Shown: positions 1 to 11,275 of the stretch, piece after piece
How positions within the stretch are numbered: the stretch's first letter is position 1
Layout of the letters: each line of letters begins with the position of its first letter
DNA from: Clavelina lepadiformis
Taxonomy: Eukaryota; Chordata; Ascidiacea; Aplousobranchia; Clavelinidae
Direction: 5' to 3'
NCBI RefSeq assembly: GCF_947623445.1
Contig: NC_135245.1
Span: forward strand, 16,809,501 to 16,873,500
Length of the DNA: 64,000 nucleotides
Notes under the pieces: generated by a model
The model's input: only the letters and a program-made list of their open reading frames with translations
Databases searched by the model: none
Told to the model about the DNA's origin: nothing
Made by a program: the position numbers and the translations under genes

Positions 1-875
1 GTAATTTGATCGATTATCTTGGCTGTAACAAAGAGCTTTCGTTTAACCTTAGTTTTGAAAAATCATGCCGGTTTGATGCTTTCATTGAGGAAAGTTATGT
101 AATTCTAATCCGGTTCCATTAACAGCATCTGTTTCTAGTCGAATTTCGCTGTTACTTTAAAAAAATCTTTAAAATTGATTATGCTACGATGAAGAATGTA
201 GTTTGTTCATATAAAGGAAGCATGTTTATTCATAGAGATCATATGGCTTGTAAAACTTGGAAAATTGTGAAGTTTTCCTTTTTCTTTGGTATCCACAGCA
301 GTCATGTTCGCGCGAGGAATGTCGCAAAACTTTATATCGTACAGGACAATGCAATCGTGGATAAAGTCTGCGTTGTTAAAGTATGAGGTGTTTTCCAAAC
401 GATCAGTTTTCAAACTGCTTCATATAACAATATAGTTTAACATTACACCGCTACAAAAATTTAGTGGGTAGAAATTGAAATTATTGCTGAATTATTTGAT
501 GACAGAGCATTAAAAGATTTTTGCATTAGTTATAACAAAAAGCGTGAATATAGTAAGAAAGTTTATGGCTGGCATATTTATTGGCTAACAGAACTGTTTA
601 AATTGGAATCTTGCCATCATAGGTTTAGTCACACTTTATTAAAGATATAGAGTAATCAAAACGACAATTACTTTATCAATTTTTTATTTGGAGGAACTTT
701 AAGTTCACACCCAAACTATTATGGGTTCTTTTAAATATTCTTTCATTGTCGGTGGACTTTGTTGAGTCGTTAGATTGAGACCTTCACAGCAGGAAACGCT
801 ATCTGAATTTATCACAGTTGTTTGGTCGCTAATTGCTCAATTATACTTCCAAAGAAGTCGCAAAAGTGTGAACTG

Positions 876-883
876 TATATATA
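876..883 (+). promoter_or_regulatory. TATA box of T-box locus 1
   Basis: TATATATA lies about 150 bases before the ATG of locus 1, inside a stretch nearly identical to the promoter of locus 3 (AAGTGTGAAC just upstream in both). TGTGA resembles a T-box half-site. Its function is inferred from the conserved position. Confidence 0.5.
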
Positions 884-1025
884 GGTAGCGTGGCGACAAA
901 ATGGAGTCATTCCAACCTGTGAATTGTCACACTTATGCGGTTGTTATTCTCAGGAAATCCTTGTTGCGAAATATTAAGTTATCGAATATCATAATTCTTC
1001 TACAAGATCTTCGGTCATAAAATAC

Positions 1026-3095
1026 ATGGCTCGTCAATCGAATTCTAACGATCTTCAACTTTACCCAGATCTAGTTCAGCAGCATCCAACTTATGCGTTT
1101 AATGCAACTTACCGGGATTCATCAAGATGGTTCACCCAGGAGAATCCTGATGCGGATCCATACACAAGAGTAGTCGGACAAGTATCTGAAAACGTCATCC
1201 CTCCAGCTGATCGTAACATATAGAATTTGATCTTCGCGACTGGGAGCTGTGGAATAAATTTTCAACTGCAGGAACAGAAATGATCGTTACAAAAGGCGGA
1301 AGGTAAGCTGAAAATTGAACACAATTTCACATTTAGAACACTAAAAGCGATCATATGCATAACAGTATGTTGATTTGGTTGATAAATATCATGATCGTTG
1401 AAACGAAACGAACACGTGAAACGAAATTTCACAGTTACAAGGTAGTAATTGTTCTTCATCTTTTCAACAGGAGAATGTTCCCTGGATATCGAGTTCAGTT
1501 TTCTGGTATGGACCCAAACGCACAATATTGTGTTTTAATGGAAATGTCCAGACTTGATGAGCACAGATACAAATTTCAGGTAGAAAACGTTTTTTGTCTG
1601 TCTGTCTCCAGTGTCGTATTATACCTCGATATTAATTATAACTTTTTCTTCAGAATGGCCAATGGAATATAGCTGGTAAAGGCGAACCACACGTTCCTAA
1701 AACATTTTTTCTGCATCCAAACTCACCAACAAGAGGACAGTTTTGGACGAATGAAGTCGTCTCTTTTCATAAAGTGAAGCTGTCAAACTATTGCGGAAAT
1801 CCAGATAAGGGAAAGGTAAAGTCGAATACACAACATAGATGATCGTGAGTTGTGCTGCAGCAACAATCCTGACCGCATTCTATTTCATACATACAAGTTT
1901 TAAACCTTTCTGTACCAATGACTATTGAAAACAATATATTTTTTCAGTGACCAACGTCATTCTTTTCTTATTTGCAGTTTTTGGTGAATTCCCTACTTAC
2001 TTTATCAGCCACGTATTCACGTTGTACGGACTGATGACGTCAGCAATATTCATTTTCAACGGATAACCAGTTTCAGTTTTCAGCAAAACTGAGTTCATGA
2101 CTGTAACAACTTATCAAAATCAAGAAGTGAGTTTTTTCACAATCTCTAATGTGTAACAAATGTATAAAACTGTTTAAGATGAATTGTTGTCAGTAATGTC
2201 TATTGATGGAAAAGTGTTTTCATGCATACACAACTCATGTTCTGTCTATTTAATATAAGGCAACAAAGTTTAAAGTGCAGAACAATCCATTTGCAAGGGG
2301 ATTTCGTCCTGACGGTGGTAAAACAAAAACTGCAATGAGGGCTTCCAGCATATCATTACATGAAACCAAACGAAAGGAACAATCCACACAACAGCGAAAC
2401 GAAGAAACGGCTGAAAGGCACCAAATTTTACGAAAAGATCCTCGTATCACTAGCTCTGCCCAGTCAATAAATTTTGAACCACAATACCAAGCTTTCCATG
2501 CTGCGCCTCCAGCTCCAATAAATGAATTTAACTTTTCACAGTCGGAGTCCTCGACTGCGACATCAATGGAATTGAATCAGCCAGCACCTTGCTATAACTC
2601 CAGAGCGGAAGCATTGCGTTTAGCTGCCCTTGAAACAAACAATTTCAGTGCACCGGTCGCATCACTTGAAGGATGGAATTTAGCGGTTCCATCACAATAT
2701 GATTCCAATCAAGCAACATTTGAGAACAGTACATATCTGTCTAGTACTCTAATGGCACATCTTTTGTTTCTACGATGAATTACGGAGCAGCTGCTGGTGG
2801 ACCTGTGATCCAAACTGACTTTGTGCAAACCGACGATGATTTCACTTACCCACTATTTGCAACACCGGGACAGGTTGCATGTTACAATCCTTCATTGCCT
2901 TATAATAACGACGAAGTTTGTTACTCAGCACCAATTCGAGGTAATTTCGGAAATGCGCAAGATTGCGCCAAAGATGCTGGATTTTTCCCGCAAAATTATG
3001 ACGAAACAAACGTTGATGGTTACAACGTAAATAGCCTTTCATTTTCCTGGGATTTGCTGATAATTATATATTATGACTCAATGTTCGGAATGTAG
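1026..3095 (+). pseudogene. Tbx6-related T-box pseudogene (locus 1)
   Basis: This is a broken copy of locus 3, with the same exon layout: 1026-1302, 1471-1579, 1654-1815, 1978-2126, 2260-about 3050. T-box landmarks survive, such as TEMIVTKGGR before the first intron, [31 protein letters not shown] and [12 protein letters not shown]. Compared base by base with locus 3, exon 1 has a 2-base insertion followed at once by TAG (near 1220). Exon 4 (1978-2126) is 149 rather than 147 bases because of two single-base insertions. The last exon changes frame near 2730-2775, and the normal TGA stop has become TGG. The splice sites remain GT-AG. So many lesions argue for a true pseudogene rather than one sequencing error. 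A TATA box and upstream flank like those of locus 3 are still present. Confidence 0.85.
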
Positions 3096-3480
3096 TAGGC
3101 TACATTATCTTTATTTTATAGGTTTTTGCCTTACTATTATTCATTACACATATCAAAAATGTTGAAAGGCAAGTTGTAAGCTTATTCAATATAAAGTATT
3201 ATGTTGAATATGTCATTTTTGTTTTTGTGTGTTATTTTCCATCGGTTACAAGCTCAATGATAGACACATATATCGCGGCACATTTTCTAACTATTTTGGA
3301 AGCATTGTTTCATGACGTAAACTCCAAATAAAATTGCCAAATATTGTTTTTCACTGCTGTATGATCAATTGCTTACGACATAAAATGAATAATTTAATGG
3401 TTTGAGTGTTTCCAGAAAAGTATTTCCTATGCGAACTTCCAGTTTCATTGTTCATTAGGCCTATCACCAATTAGCGTTGT

Positions 3481-4636
3481 TGTCTGTATGTCACTAATTT
3501 GCGCTAAAGACACCAAATAACTTGAGTCACACTGTTGGCTCAAGTGCGCCAAAAATGTGGCCCAGATGCGCCACGATTCTGGTTCTGAAGCATCTAGTGT
3601 CCAGCATCCAGTGCACTCAAATGCGCCATGTTTATTGTTCCCATTTGTTATTAACTTTTTACCATGACAATCTATTTTACAAACTTTTACGTTGAACAGA
3701 AAATTACGTTTACCTGAGAATAAGCAGTTCAAATATGGAATTACAGGCTACAGACAACGTAGAGCACAGGTCATCAGATCAGGTTGTCGTTTACGAAATG
3801 GTTTAGAAGTAATATAGTTGATAAATATTATTGATTCATCGAATTGATGGTCAAAAGCTGCTTCGGACTATGAAAACCATCTGTCGAGCTCTTGAAATGC
3901 AGGTATGATAATGTTACATTACGTTGCGACCCCAAGCGATCTCAAACGACTACGGGTTGCAACCCATGATTTGAGAAAACTTGGGTTAGAACATCTTGTC
4001 ATCCATGAAATACGACTTGACACATGAAATTGTAAACAATAGCAGTAAGAATTATTAACTAAACTATGTTGTATAGTAAAGGGTTTTTAAAAAATATTTT
4101 GGTATTTGTTTATAGCTTTATAATACCATAACCAAAGAAAATCTGGACAGTCACTAATTAACAGAGTCTGACTTATACAAGATGGCAAGTTGCATCCTGA
4201 TATATCATGACAAACAAGGTAAAATAATCGTACGGCGTTTGATAACGCTAGTGCTTATAAAAATAAAACATTAATGAAAACAAGAAAGTTGGGTTAATAT
4301 AAAGCGTAAGCTAAAGTTTCTCAGCATAAGAAAAGACTAAAAGAATGTTTTGTAGGTTGTTAATTGGGAGTAAGTGATCCGTTGAGATATGCATTTGGCT
4401 TATTTAGCCCGCGTCCATGAAAATAAAAAAAATCATCCACCTCAATACATAAGATTGAAAAAATGAGTAAAGATAGAAGTCGATAGGGGCTAAAAAATAC
4501 ATTAACTCTAGTTCAAATTGAAGTTCTGGTTTATGACTACATGATGCGTGGGTTACGGAGAACAACTATAAGGTATAACTACAGAATGAATTTACGTGCA
4601 CGTTGTCCTTGAGGACATACAATCTATACGGTAACA
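3481..4636. other. Intergenic, no gene recognised
   Basis: Between the duplication arm and the small ORF at 4637 nothing codes for a recognisable protein. The longest open frame (3445-3732, minus) has no family features. No RNA gene or transposon end was recognised. Confidence 0.5.
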
Positions 4637-5008
4637 TCAGCTTAAGAAAACGTACTTAAACTTTTCGGTAGTGGCTAGCTTCAACATTGCACGATTGATG
4701 TTGGAGTAAAACGAAACAATTTCCTCTGCGACGATGTAAAGTTTGTCAGTGTTTCGCTTTTCCGTGATGTGGTTTACATTAATTGTTTGCACTTGATATA
4801 AGATCTTTAAGATAGTGTGAGCTATCTCTGCAGTATTCTTGCACAAGTTGTTGGCAGAACAGCACACTGATGTGTTGCAAGATGTTTTCAATCCTTGCCG
4901 TAAATCTTGAAGTGGAGATGTCTCAACCAACTGTAGCAAACGTGCGGGAGTTTCGATAATATCCTTTAATATTTGGTTGTTATGATATTCGTAATATTCG
5001 GTGTTCAT
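4637..5008 (-). CDS. Hypothetical 123-residue protein, possible single-exon gene
   Basis: An ATG-initiated frame on the minus strand encodes MNTEYYEYHNNQILKDIIET and continues as a largely helical, leucine-rich chain. It contains a cysteine-rich patch (TSCNTSVCCSANNLC, about residues 43-57) and no signal peptide or membrane segment. I do not recognise a family; small coiled-coil subunit families were considered without a match. It stands alone in about 3.5 kb of non-coding DNA between T-box loci 1 and 2. Length and composition are compatible with a real gene, but an AT-rich chance frame cannot be excluded. Confidence 0.3.
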   Translation of the reverse strand: MNTEYYEYHNNQILKDIIETPARLLQLVETSPLQDLRQGLKTSCNTSVCCSANNLCKNTAEIAHTILKILYQVQTINVNHITEKRNTDKLYIVAEEIVSFYSNINRAMLKLATTEKFKYVFLS

Positions 5009-6629
5009 GTTGATTTATTTATTTTGACAGACCGATCATGTCTATTACAAGTGTTATGGTGAAATGTATTTTTGTTTTTAACCATTTTCATATTAAAATC
5101 ACCATATTTTTGTTTCATTAAGTGAGTCGTTTCAGGTGGAATCATTTCGGGGAATTAAGACTAGTCAGGTTAAATCATTGGGAAATACAACTTGCGTTAT
5201 CACAACACTTGTATTATCAGTGTTACCTTTAAGGACGATAACACTGATGCTTAAGACCCGAACCTAACTTTCTAATTGACTGATTATCACATTGCGATAA
5301 CCAAAGCTCCTACAAAACAGCCTCTGTTTCACAACAATAATTGTTTTGTTGTAAGGAATGTAGAGCTTTTCAGCCACCAAGCTACTGTACATCAACATTT
5401 GTAGCAAAAAACACGAACGCCTCATGCAACGCTCCCACCCCTATTCACCACATTTATTCTTATTAAGGTCGTTCTAGATATCGGTGCGTGGGTGAACAGT
5501 GAACTTCGTCTTGCTCTTAGTCTTAACCTTTTTACTTTACAGATACAATTCTTTTTATAACTATGTTGAATGGTCGATTCAGGTCTCTATGACAACCCTT
5601 CAACTACCAGAAGAACCAGGTCACAAATAGGAAGTAAGAGTTACACATTTATTAATAAATTATTATCAATGTCGATATAACTCAGTGCAGCTTTCCGGAA
5701 AAATATATATTTATGCATAAAAATCTTATTGATCCAAAATTTAGAAGCACTTAATGCTGAAGTTAAAGGATTCATAAATAATGTTGTAGTCTGGTTCATC
5801 AAACAAAAAAATTCTTATACAATTTTCCGATTTGAAATAAATTACTTATATGGTCGCTAGCAAGCGATTTTTAAAAGCTATCATATCATAAACTGGTGTC
5901 GAACCCGGGTGTGTAAACGCACATACTGTTAATTGAAAAGACATGACGTCATCAAAAGCAGCAAAGAAACACCGAATCGGAATGACTAAAATGAGCGACA
6001 TAAAACCTAGCACATGTAACACACAATTTACAGTTCCAAAGCATATTTCTCCAACGCCGGGAATGGTACATGCTTATGGTTTCCATTGTTATTCATACAA
6101 AATAATATCGGTTTTTATTTTTCTCTCTTTATCAGCTCATCCCCTCAAAATCTCGTTTATCTTCGCTTTGGTTTATCTTTCCCTCTTCACGAGCTGTTTA
6201 CTTTTCTTGACGGCCAACAACAATTTTTCCTCCGAAATTAGGCCTACACAACACAATCGTAATACAATAGAGTCAAGCCAAGATTTGTTATCTCGAACGT
6301 ACAGCTATAGATAACTTGTGACTTGTTGTTGTAAAATAAAAAATAAACGCTGCAAAACACAATTGATATACATTCGTTTCTCATATTTTCTTGTAGTCTA
6401 TTGTAATGTAAAGGCATCTGAATAAAGAAATGAGGTTTTATGGTGTCGAACATATTGCCATAAGGGCATTTTTACACAATTTATAATATTAGCAGAGGTC
6501 CCGCATAATGTGAATGTGCGGAATGGTCTCAAGACTGCACAAGAGCGAGCAGAAAAAACCCTTTTCGAAATTTCCGACACTTTAAAGTAATATTGACAGT
6601 TTGGAATAAATAAATTCCAAAAATTACTA
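5009..6629. other. Intergenic, no gene recognised
   Basis: An open frame at 5943-6314 (+) begins ATGACGTCATC and includes a hydrophobic stretch, but it shows no family resemblance and is AT-driven. Nothing else was recognised. Confidence 0.4.
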
Positions 6630-7212
6630 AAATTATTTGGCTTTGATTGTTATAATATTAGTTTATCTTATTCCGACTTTGGCATAAAGACATTGATCCA
6701 TCTTGTGTAGGCTACCTTGAAATAAAAAACTTTCTATTACAGTATATTTCAGTCGAAGCTACCTATGTATTGACAGTATAAAGATGTCATTGTCTGAGCC
6801 AAGTTTTTTTAAAACTTTGGTCGATTTCTACAGGGCAAAAATTTGTTTGATAATGTTTTCGATTCTTTTCCAAAGTGAAACGACTACAAACAAAAATGTT
6901 CTAAAGTACATTTATCGCGATGATTCTTTTTTATAAAGAAACTTAAAGCGTACTCGTGCTTTATAACGAACAATTGTAAGAAAACGCTTTTAAGTTATTA
7001 TCAAAAATGTTTGATACGGTTTAGCATTTTCCAGAGCGATCGCTTATCTGAGTGTAATTATGCCTAACCTGATACAGGGTAACGATCGATACCTTTAGGT
7101 TTGCGATGTAAAGTGACCAAACTTGTTAGGACACAGTTTCCTTATCATGAAACAGTTGCCATGATAAAGACTCATTACAACTTCTAATTTGGCAGCTGAA
7201 CGCGAAACCGCA

Positions 7213-7220
7213 TATAAAAA
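7213..7220 (+). promoter_or_regulatory. TATA box of T-box locus 2
   Basis: TATAAAAA lies 148 bases upstream of the conserved ATG at 7361. The surrounding block (GGCAGCTGAACGCGAAA before, ACACGCGACC after) is shared with locus 4, which keeps its TATA box at 18793. An E-box-like CAGCTG sits about 20 bases upstream. Confidence 0.55.
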
Positions 7221-7260
7221 AATGACACACGCGACCTTAAACCACATTCCAAGTTTGTTC

Positions 7261-7314
7261 ATGGCAGAGTGTAGTCAGACAATTCTTGAAACTATTGAGA
7301 CCATTTCTGAGTGA
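7261..7314 (+). promoter_or_regulatory. Possible upstream ORF in the 5' leader of locus 2
   Basis: If transcription starts about 30 bases after the TATA box, the leader contains an ATG opening a 17-codon frame (MAECSQTILETIETISE) that stops four bases before the next ATG (7319). The matching position in locus 4 reads ATT, so the upstream frame is specific to locus 2. Whether it is translated is unknown. Confidence 0.35.
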
Positions 7315-7360
7315 GAAAATGTCGGACGAATTATTAACGAGCAGCAGTTCGAAGTCAATC

Positions 7361-9594
7361 ATGTCCGTCTTGTATGGTCAAAACCAAAATAATCTTATTA
7401 GCAGTGCATTGGGTCACGTCAGACCGGAGTTTAGACAACTACAAACGCTTGCATGTTCTTCGAATAACCATACCGAAGTTCCGGGCGCTGAAGGTAAGCG
7501 AAATAATGCAACTAAATTTCAATGCAAAAAAGCAACTTATACTGTATAAAGGATTGCATAAAGGTTATTGACTATGACTTTTGTTTCGTAGTTGCATCGT
7601 CATCATCCTCTCATGGCATCTCCTACTCGTCACCAAATGGACAATTTTTTGTGTCACCTCTTGACCCTTGTCTCAGAGTCGAACTTCAGGATTTGCAACT
7701 ATGGGAAAGATTTTCGGCAGCGAAAACTGAAATGATTGTATCAAAACCTGGCAGGTAAATAAAGTTCCCATAAAAAGGCAAATTTAAGAATTTATTTATG
7801 TCAATTTATAATCTCTTCTACAAAAACTTTTATTCATTTGATGATTAGTAATTGTTTGATCTGATTTTACTACTGTTTTATTGTCACCATCGTAAAATAC
7901 GTAAGCAATATTCGTTACGGATTTATTTTGTTCTAGACGCATGTTTCCGGGCTATCGAGTGAAATTTTATGGAATGGATCAAAATGCAAAGTATTGTGTC
8001 CTCATGGACATCGTCAGGGTTGATGACCACAGATATAAGTTTCAGGTGAGATTTTTGGTGTTACATTTATTGCTTATAGTCATGTCTTTTTCATTTACAC
8101 AAACGTGAATTTATAAATCCTTTCTAACTTGGAAACCTGGGTGTTTATGTTTATTAGAATGGAGGCTGGGCGATAGCGGGTCGAGCTGAACCACAAATTA
8201 CTCAAAATTTCTACTTGCACCCCACATCGCCCGCTAGTGGCCAGGATTGGATGAAAGAAATTGTGTCTTTTCACAAAGTGAAACTGACCAATTCATGTGA
8301 AAATTCTACTGTTGGAAAGGTACAACAAAATACTTTATTGTTCTTGCATTGAATGGAATGATTTAACCCGAACTGTACAGTTACCTCGAGGCCGAAATTC
8401 CATCAATTGATTGAACCAAGTATGTTTACTCCATTTAGTTTTTAATCCACTCCATGCATCGATACCAACCTCGCATTCATGTGGTGCGTAGTGATGACGT
8501 CAGCACTCTCCATCTTCAACCGAGATCAACATTAAGTTTTCCGCAGACTGTTTTCATCACGGTCACCGTGTACCAGAACCAGGAGGTACCAATAATAACT
8601 ACCATTTGGTAGAAGCTAACACAATAATTTTCTTTGATTAAAAAATTTTCAATATAAATATTATTCTTTTTGTGTGAGCAGACCTTTACCGCAATGCTCA
8701 AAAATTTTATTTGGTTTGCAGGTATCCAAGCTCAAGGTAGAAAACAATCCTTTTGCAAGAGGATTTCGAAGAAAGGAAGCAAAAACCAGAAATGCACAAT
8801 TGACCAATGCACAGGAGGAAGCTGCTCCGATGTTTAATATTTCCCACCCAAGGATCATTGACTGCTTGCCAGTTTATCAAGGAAGCAAACGGTGGAAAAA
8901 CAGCCCATCATTACATGAAGCCAAAAGACAGGGACAATCCATACAACAGCCAAATGAAGAAACTGCTGAAAGGTACCAAATTCCACCAAAAGTTTCTCGT
9001 ATCAGTAGCTCTGTCAAGCCAACAAAATTTAAACCGCAATACCAAGCATTCCATGCAGCGCTTCCAGCTCCAATGAATGAATTTAACTTTTCACAATTGG
9101 AGTCCTCGACTGCGATATCAATGGAATTGAATCAGCCAACACCTTGCTATAACTCCAGAGCAGAATCATTGAGTGTAGCTGCCCTTGAAACAAGCAATTT
9201 AAGTGCACCCGTCGCCTCACTTGAAGGATGGAATTTAGCGGTTCCATCACAATATGATTCCATTCAAGCACCATTTAAATGCAGTACGCATCAGTCAAAT
9301 GGTACATCTTTTGTTGGTTCATCGAATTACAAAGCACCTGCTGCTGGACCTGCGATCCAAACTGACTTCGTGCAAGCCCAGGATGGTTTCACTTACCCAC
9401 CAATTACAGCACCGGAACAGGTTCCACGTTACAATCCTTCATTGCCTTACAATGATGACGGCTACTACTCAGCACCAACTCAAGGTGATTTCGAAAATGC
9501 GCAAGACTACGCCTATGATGCTGGATGTTTTCCGCAAAACTATGACGAATTAAACGAAGATTGTTCCAACGTAAATTATCTTTCGTTTTCTTGA
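7361..9594 (+). CDS. Tbx6-related T-box transcription factor (locus 2), chimeric last exon
   Basis: Six coding exons (7361-7493, 7592-7754, 7937-8045, 8158-8319, 8439-8585, 8722-9594) join into an open 528-codon frame, all introns GT-AG. The T-box runs from about residue 75 ([20 protein letters not shown]) to PFARGFR near 260. It has [40 protein letters not shown] and [20 protein letters not shown], which resemble Tbx6-subfamily boxes. A nuclear DNA-binding regulator, probably of tail muscle or mesenchyme as for known Ciona Tbx6 genes, is inferred. Up to SKRWKN the protein matches locus 4; from [11 protein letters not shown] it matches locus 3. The usually invariant VTAYQN reads VTVYQN. The start was placed at MSVLYG because locus 4 begins there; an in-frame ATG at 7319 would add 14 residues. 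AATAAA lies at about 10137. Confidence 0.85.
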
Positions 9595-10530
9595 GATTTA
9601 CTGATTACGTATGACTCAATGCTCGGAATGTAGGCTACATTATCGTTATTGTAATGATTTTCGTCTTAATTTTAACCTTTTTAAATTACAAGTAAAAATC
9701 GTTTTTATATCTGTGTTGAAAGATTTTTTCTTACTATTATTATTCATTATACATGTCAAAAAATGTAGGAATGCTGCTACCGCATTATACAACAAGCAGT
9801 GATTGAAATCGTCATGGAATATTCTAGAATTAATTTAGAGATACAAGCTCACATACTTTCGTGATAAATTTCTATGTTCAAATTAGTAAATCCGTGGTGT
9901 TTCATTCTTATTCGGAACTAACTCTTGTCTTATTCTAACGTGCTAATATGCTGTTAATTTCTTGAAGTGCAAGTTGTAAACAATATAAGGTATTGTGTTG
10001 AATATGTTATAATGTGCGGATGTTTTTGTTATTGTGTGTTATTATTTGCCATTGATTACTATAGCTTAATTATAGACACAGAATCGTGGATAATTTGCTA
10101 ACTATTTTGGAAGCGTTACTTCATGACGTAAAATCCAAATAAAGTTGCCAAATATTGTTTCTCATTGTTGCATCATCAACTACTTACGACATAAATTGAA
10201 TAATAATTATATGGTTTGAGTGTTTCCAGAAAAGTATTTCCTAAACGACAATAGGCCTATCACCAAATAGCGGAATTGAAATTTGAAACCTTGCACAAGA
10301 CTTCAAAAACATAAACGTTTAGCGAGGAAACAATCCAGAACTAAATATTGGTTTCATGAACACGTTTCTCAACTTTGTAAAAGACAGTGAAAGACGTTGC
10401 ATACAACAATAACATTCTTAGAAAATTATGCAAAGTTTCTTTCACATTGCCTACATAAGGAACTGAAGGAATGGTTTTATCCCACATTCATAAAAACTCT
10501 CATTACAAAATACAAATAGTGGCGAATTAA
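8900..10530. repeat. Inverted repeat arm: locus-3-type 3' end in locus 2
   Basis: The C-terminal coding part, 3' UTR and downstream flank of locus 2 match the reverse complement of about 13080-14575 (3' end of locus 3). The match extends past the UTR to ACACGTTTCTCAACTT and TTTTATCCCACATTCATAAA. The two arms face each other around about 2.5 kb of spacer. The same 3' end also occurs in locus 1 (2340-3480). Confidence 0.8.
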
Positions 10531-10659
10531 ATGCATGGAACTATCAATAAGAACGTTGTGGCGAAGGATATATTATGTTAAATTAATTTAAGTTTAAATC
10601 TTCATGACATCACTTCAAAATTAAATTTGTTTGCTTGGTCGGCACTTAAAAGCCATGTT

Positions 10660-11125
10660 GTGATTCAAATTTAAAGAACGGCTTTCATCTTTCGATCTCA
10701 ACAATTATGCAGTGTTTCTCTACCAAGACTATCTACGGTTATATTTTAGTTGCTGCATGATTGCATTTGCAACATTTATATTAGTTCAAGAATCTTGTTT
10801 TTATTTGTTCCGAGTGTTGTTTGCGCAATGATCTCAATAAAAGCCTGATTCAATTTTTCTAAGTTTGTTCTTGCTATTGTTTAGTGGTAGTAATAGATTT
10901 ATAGCAGGATCCACCTTTGTTATGTAGCCATTCATACAAAATGAAAATAAAGTGATTTCTGGACAACCAACTTCACAAACAGTGAATAACTACACCAACC
11001 TCAATCCATTACTGTCACAGGTGAGAGGTTCCAAGTTTTCGGCAACTTATTATGGATAGGCCCAAATGTTCTGTATTGTCTAAGAAGCAGGACCTTCAAC
11101 GAGCAAAAGAAAATTTGTCATGTAA
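10660..11125 (+). pseudogene. Remnants of locus-4-type 3' UTR and last exon
   Basis: About 10680-10915 aligns with the 3' UTR of locus 4 (21355-21600): ACCAAGACTATC, CAATGATCTCAATAAA and GGTAGTAATAGA occur in both. About 10967-11120 then aligns with coding sequence of the locus 4 last exon (about 20765-20930): CACAGGTGAGAGGTTCCAAG against CACAGGTGGGAGGTTGCAAT, followed by GCAACTTATT. The coding piece follows the UTR piece, the reverse of gene order, so at least two events are needed. No useful frame remains. Confidence 0.7.
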
Positions 11126-11154
11126 GAAAGCAGCAATGCTGAGTAGCAGCCAGC

Positions 11155-11275
11155 TTTGTGGCCGAATGGTTAGAGCTGGCAATTATGCAGTGTTCAATAC
11201 CCAGTACCACTACCATGGAAATGCCCTTGGGGCATTACCAAAGCTTGCTCTATTTCAGTGCTCCTGATAAACATA
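11155..11275 (+). repeat. Putative tRNA-derived SINE
   Basis: An A-box-like TGGCCGAATGG (11159-11169) and B-box-like GTTCAATACCC (11192-11202) are spaced as in tRNA-derived SINE heads, but no complete tRNA cloverleaf or anticodon arm can be made. The tail (AATGCCCTTGGGGCATTACC, then GCTTGCTC) recurs inverted near 35930-35970. Ciona is known to carry tRNA-related composite SINEs. Confidence 0.45.

Larger units (their letters stand above)
1..3480. repeat. Inverted segmental duplication, left arm (locus 1 block)
   Basis: From base 1 the sequence matches the reverse complement of about 13440-16983, including far-upstream flank (start of window versus about 16983), promoter, exons, introns and 3' flank up to about 3480. 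The arm is cut by the window edge, so its true length is unknown. Differences are scattered substitutions and small indels. Confidence 0.85.
6630..8900. repeat. Direct segmental duplication, copy in locus 2
   Basis: From about 6630 (far-upstream flank) to about 8900 (inside the last exon of locus 2) the sequence aligns collinearly with about 18000-20510 around locus 4. Similarity covers the distal flank (TTAGTTT...ATTCCGACTTT), the core promoter, five complete exons, their introns and the start of the sixth exon, then ends abruptly. Confidence 0.85.

Noticed and set aside
5943-6314. Possible short membrane protein starting MTSSKAAKKHRIG
   Set aside because: The hydrophobic part is AT-driven; no splice or homology support and no conserved partner near other loci.
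7319-7321. ATG at 7319 as the start of locus 2
   Set aside because: The position is AAG in locus 4 and the next in-frame ATG (7361) is shared; kept as an alternative only.
11159-11202. tRNA gene
   Set aside because: A- and B-box-like words exist but no acceptor stem or anticodon arm forms; treated as a SINE head.
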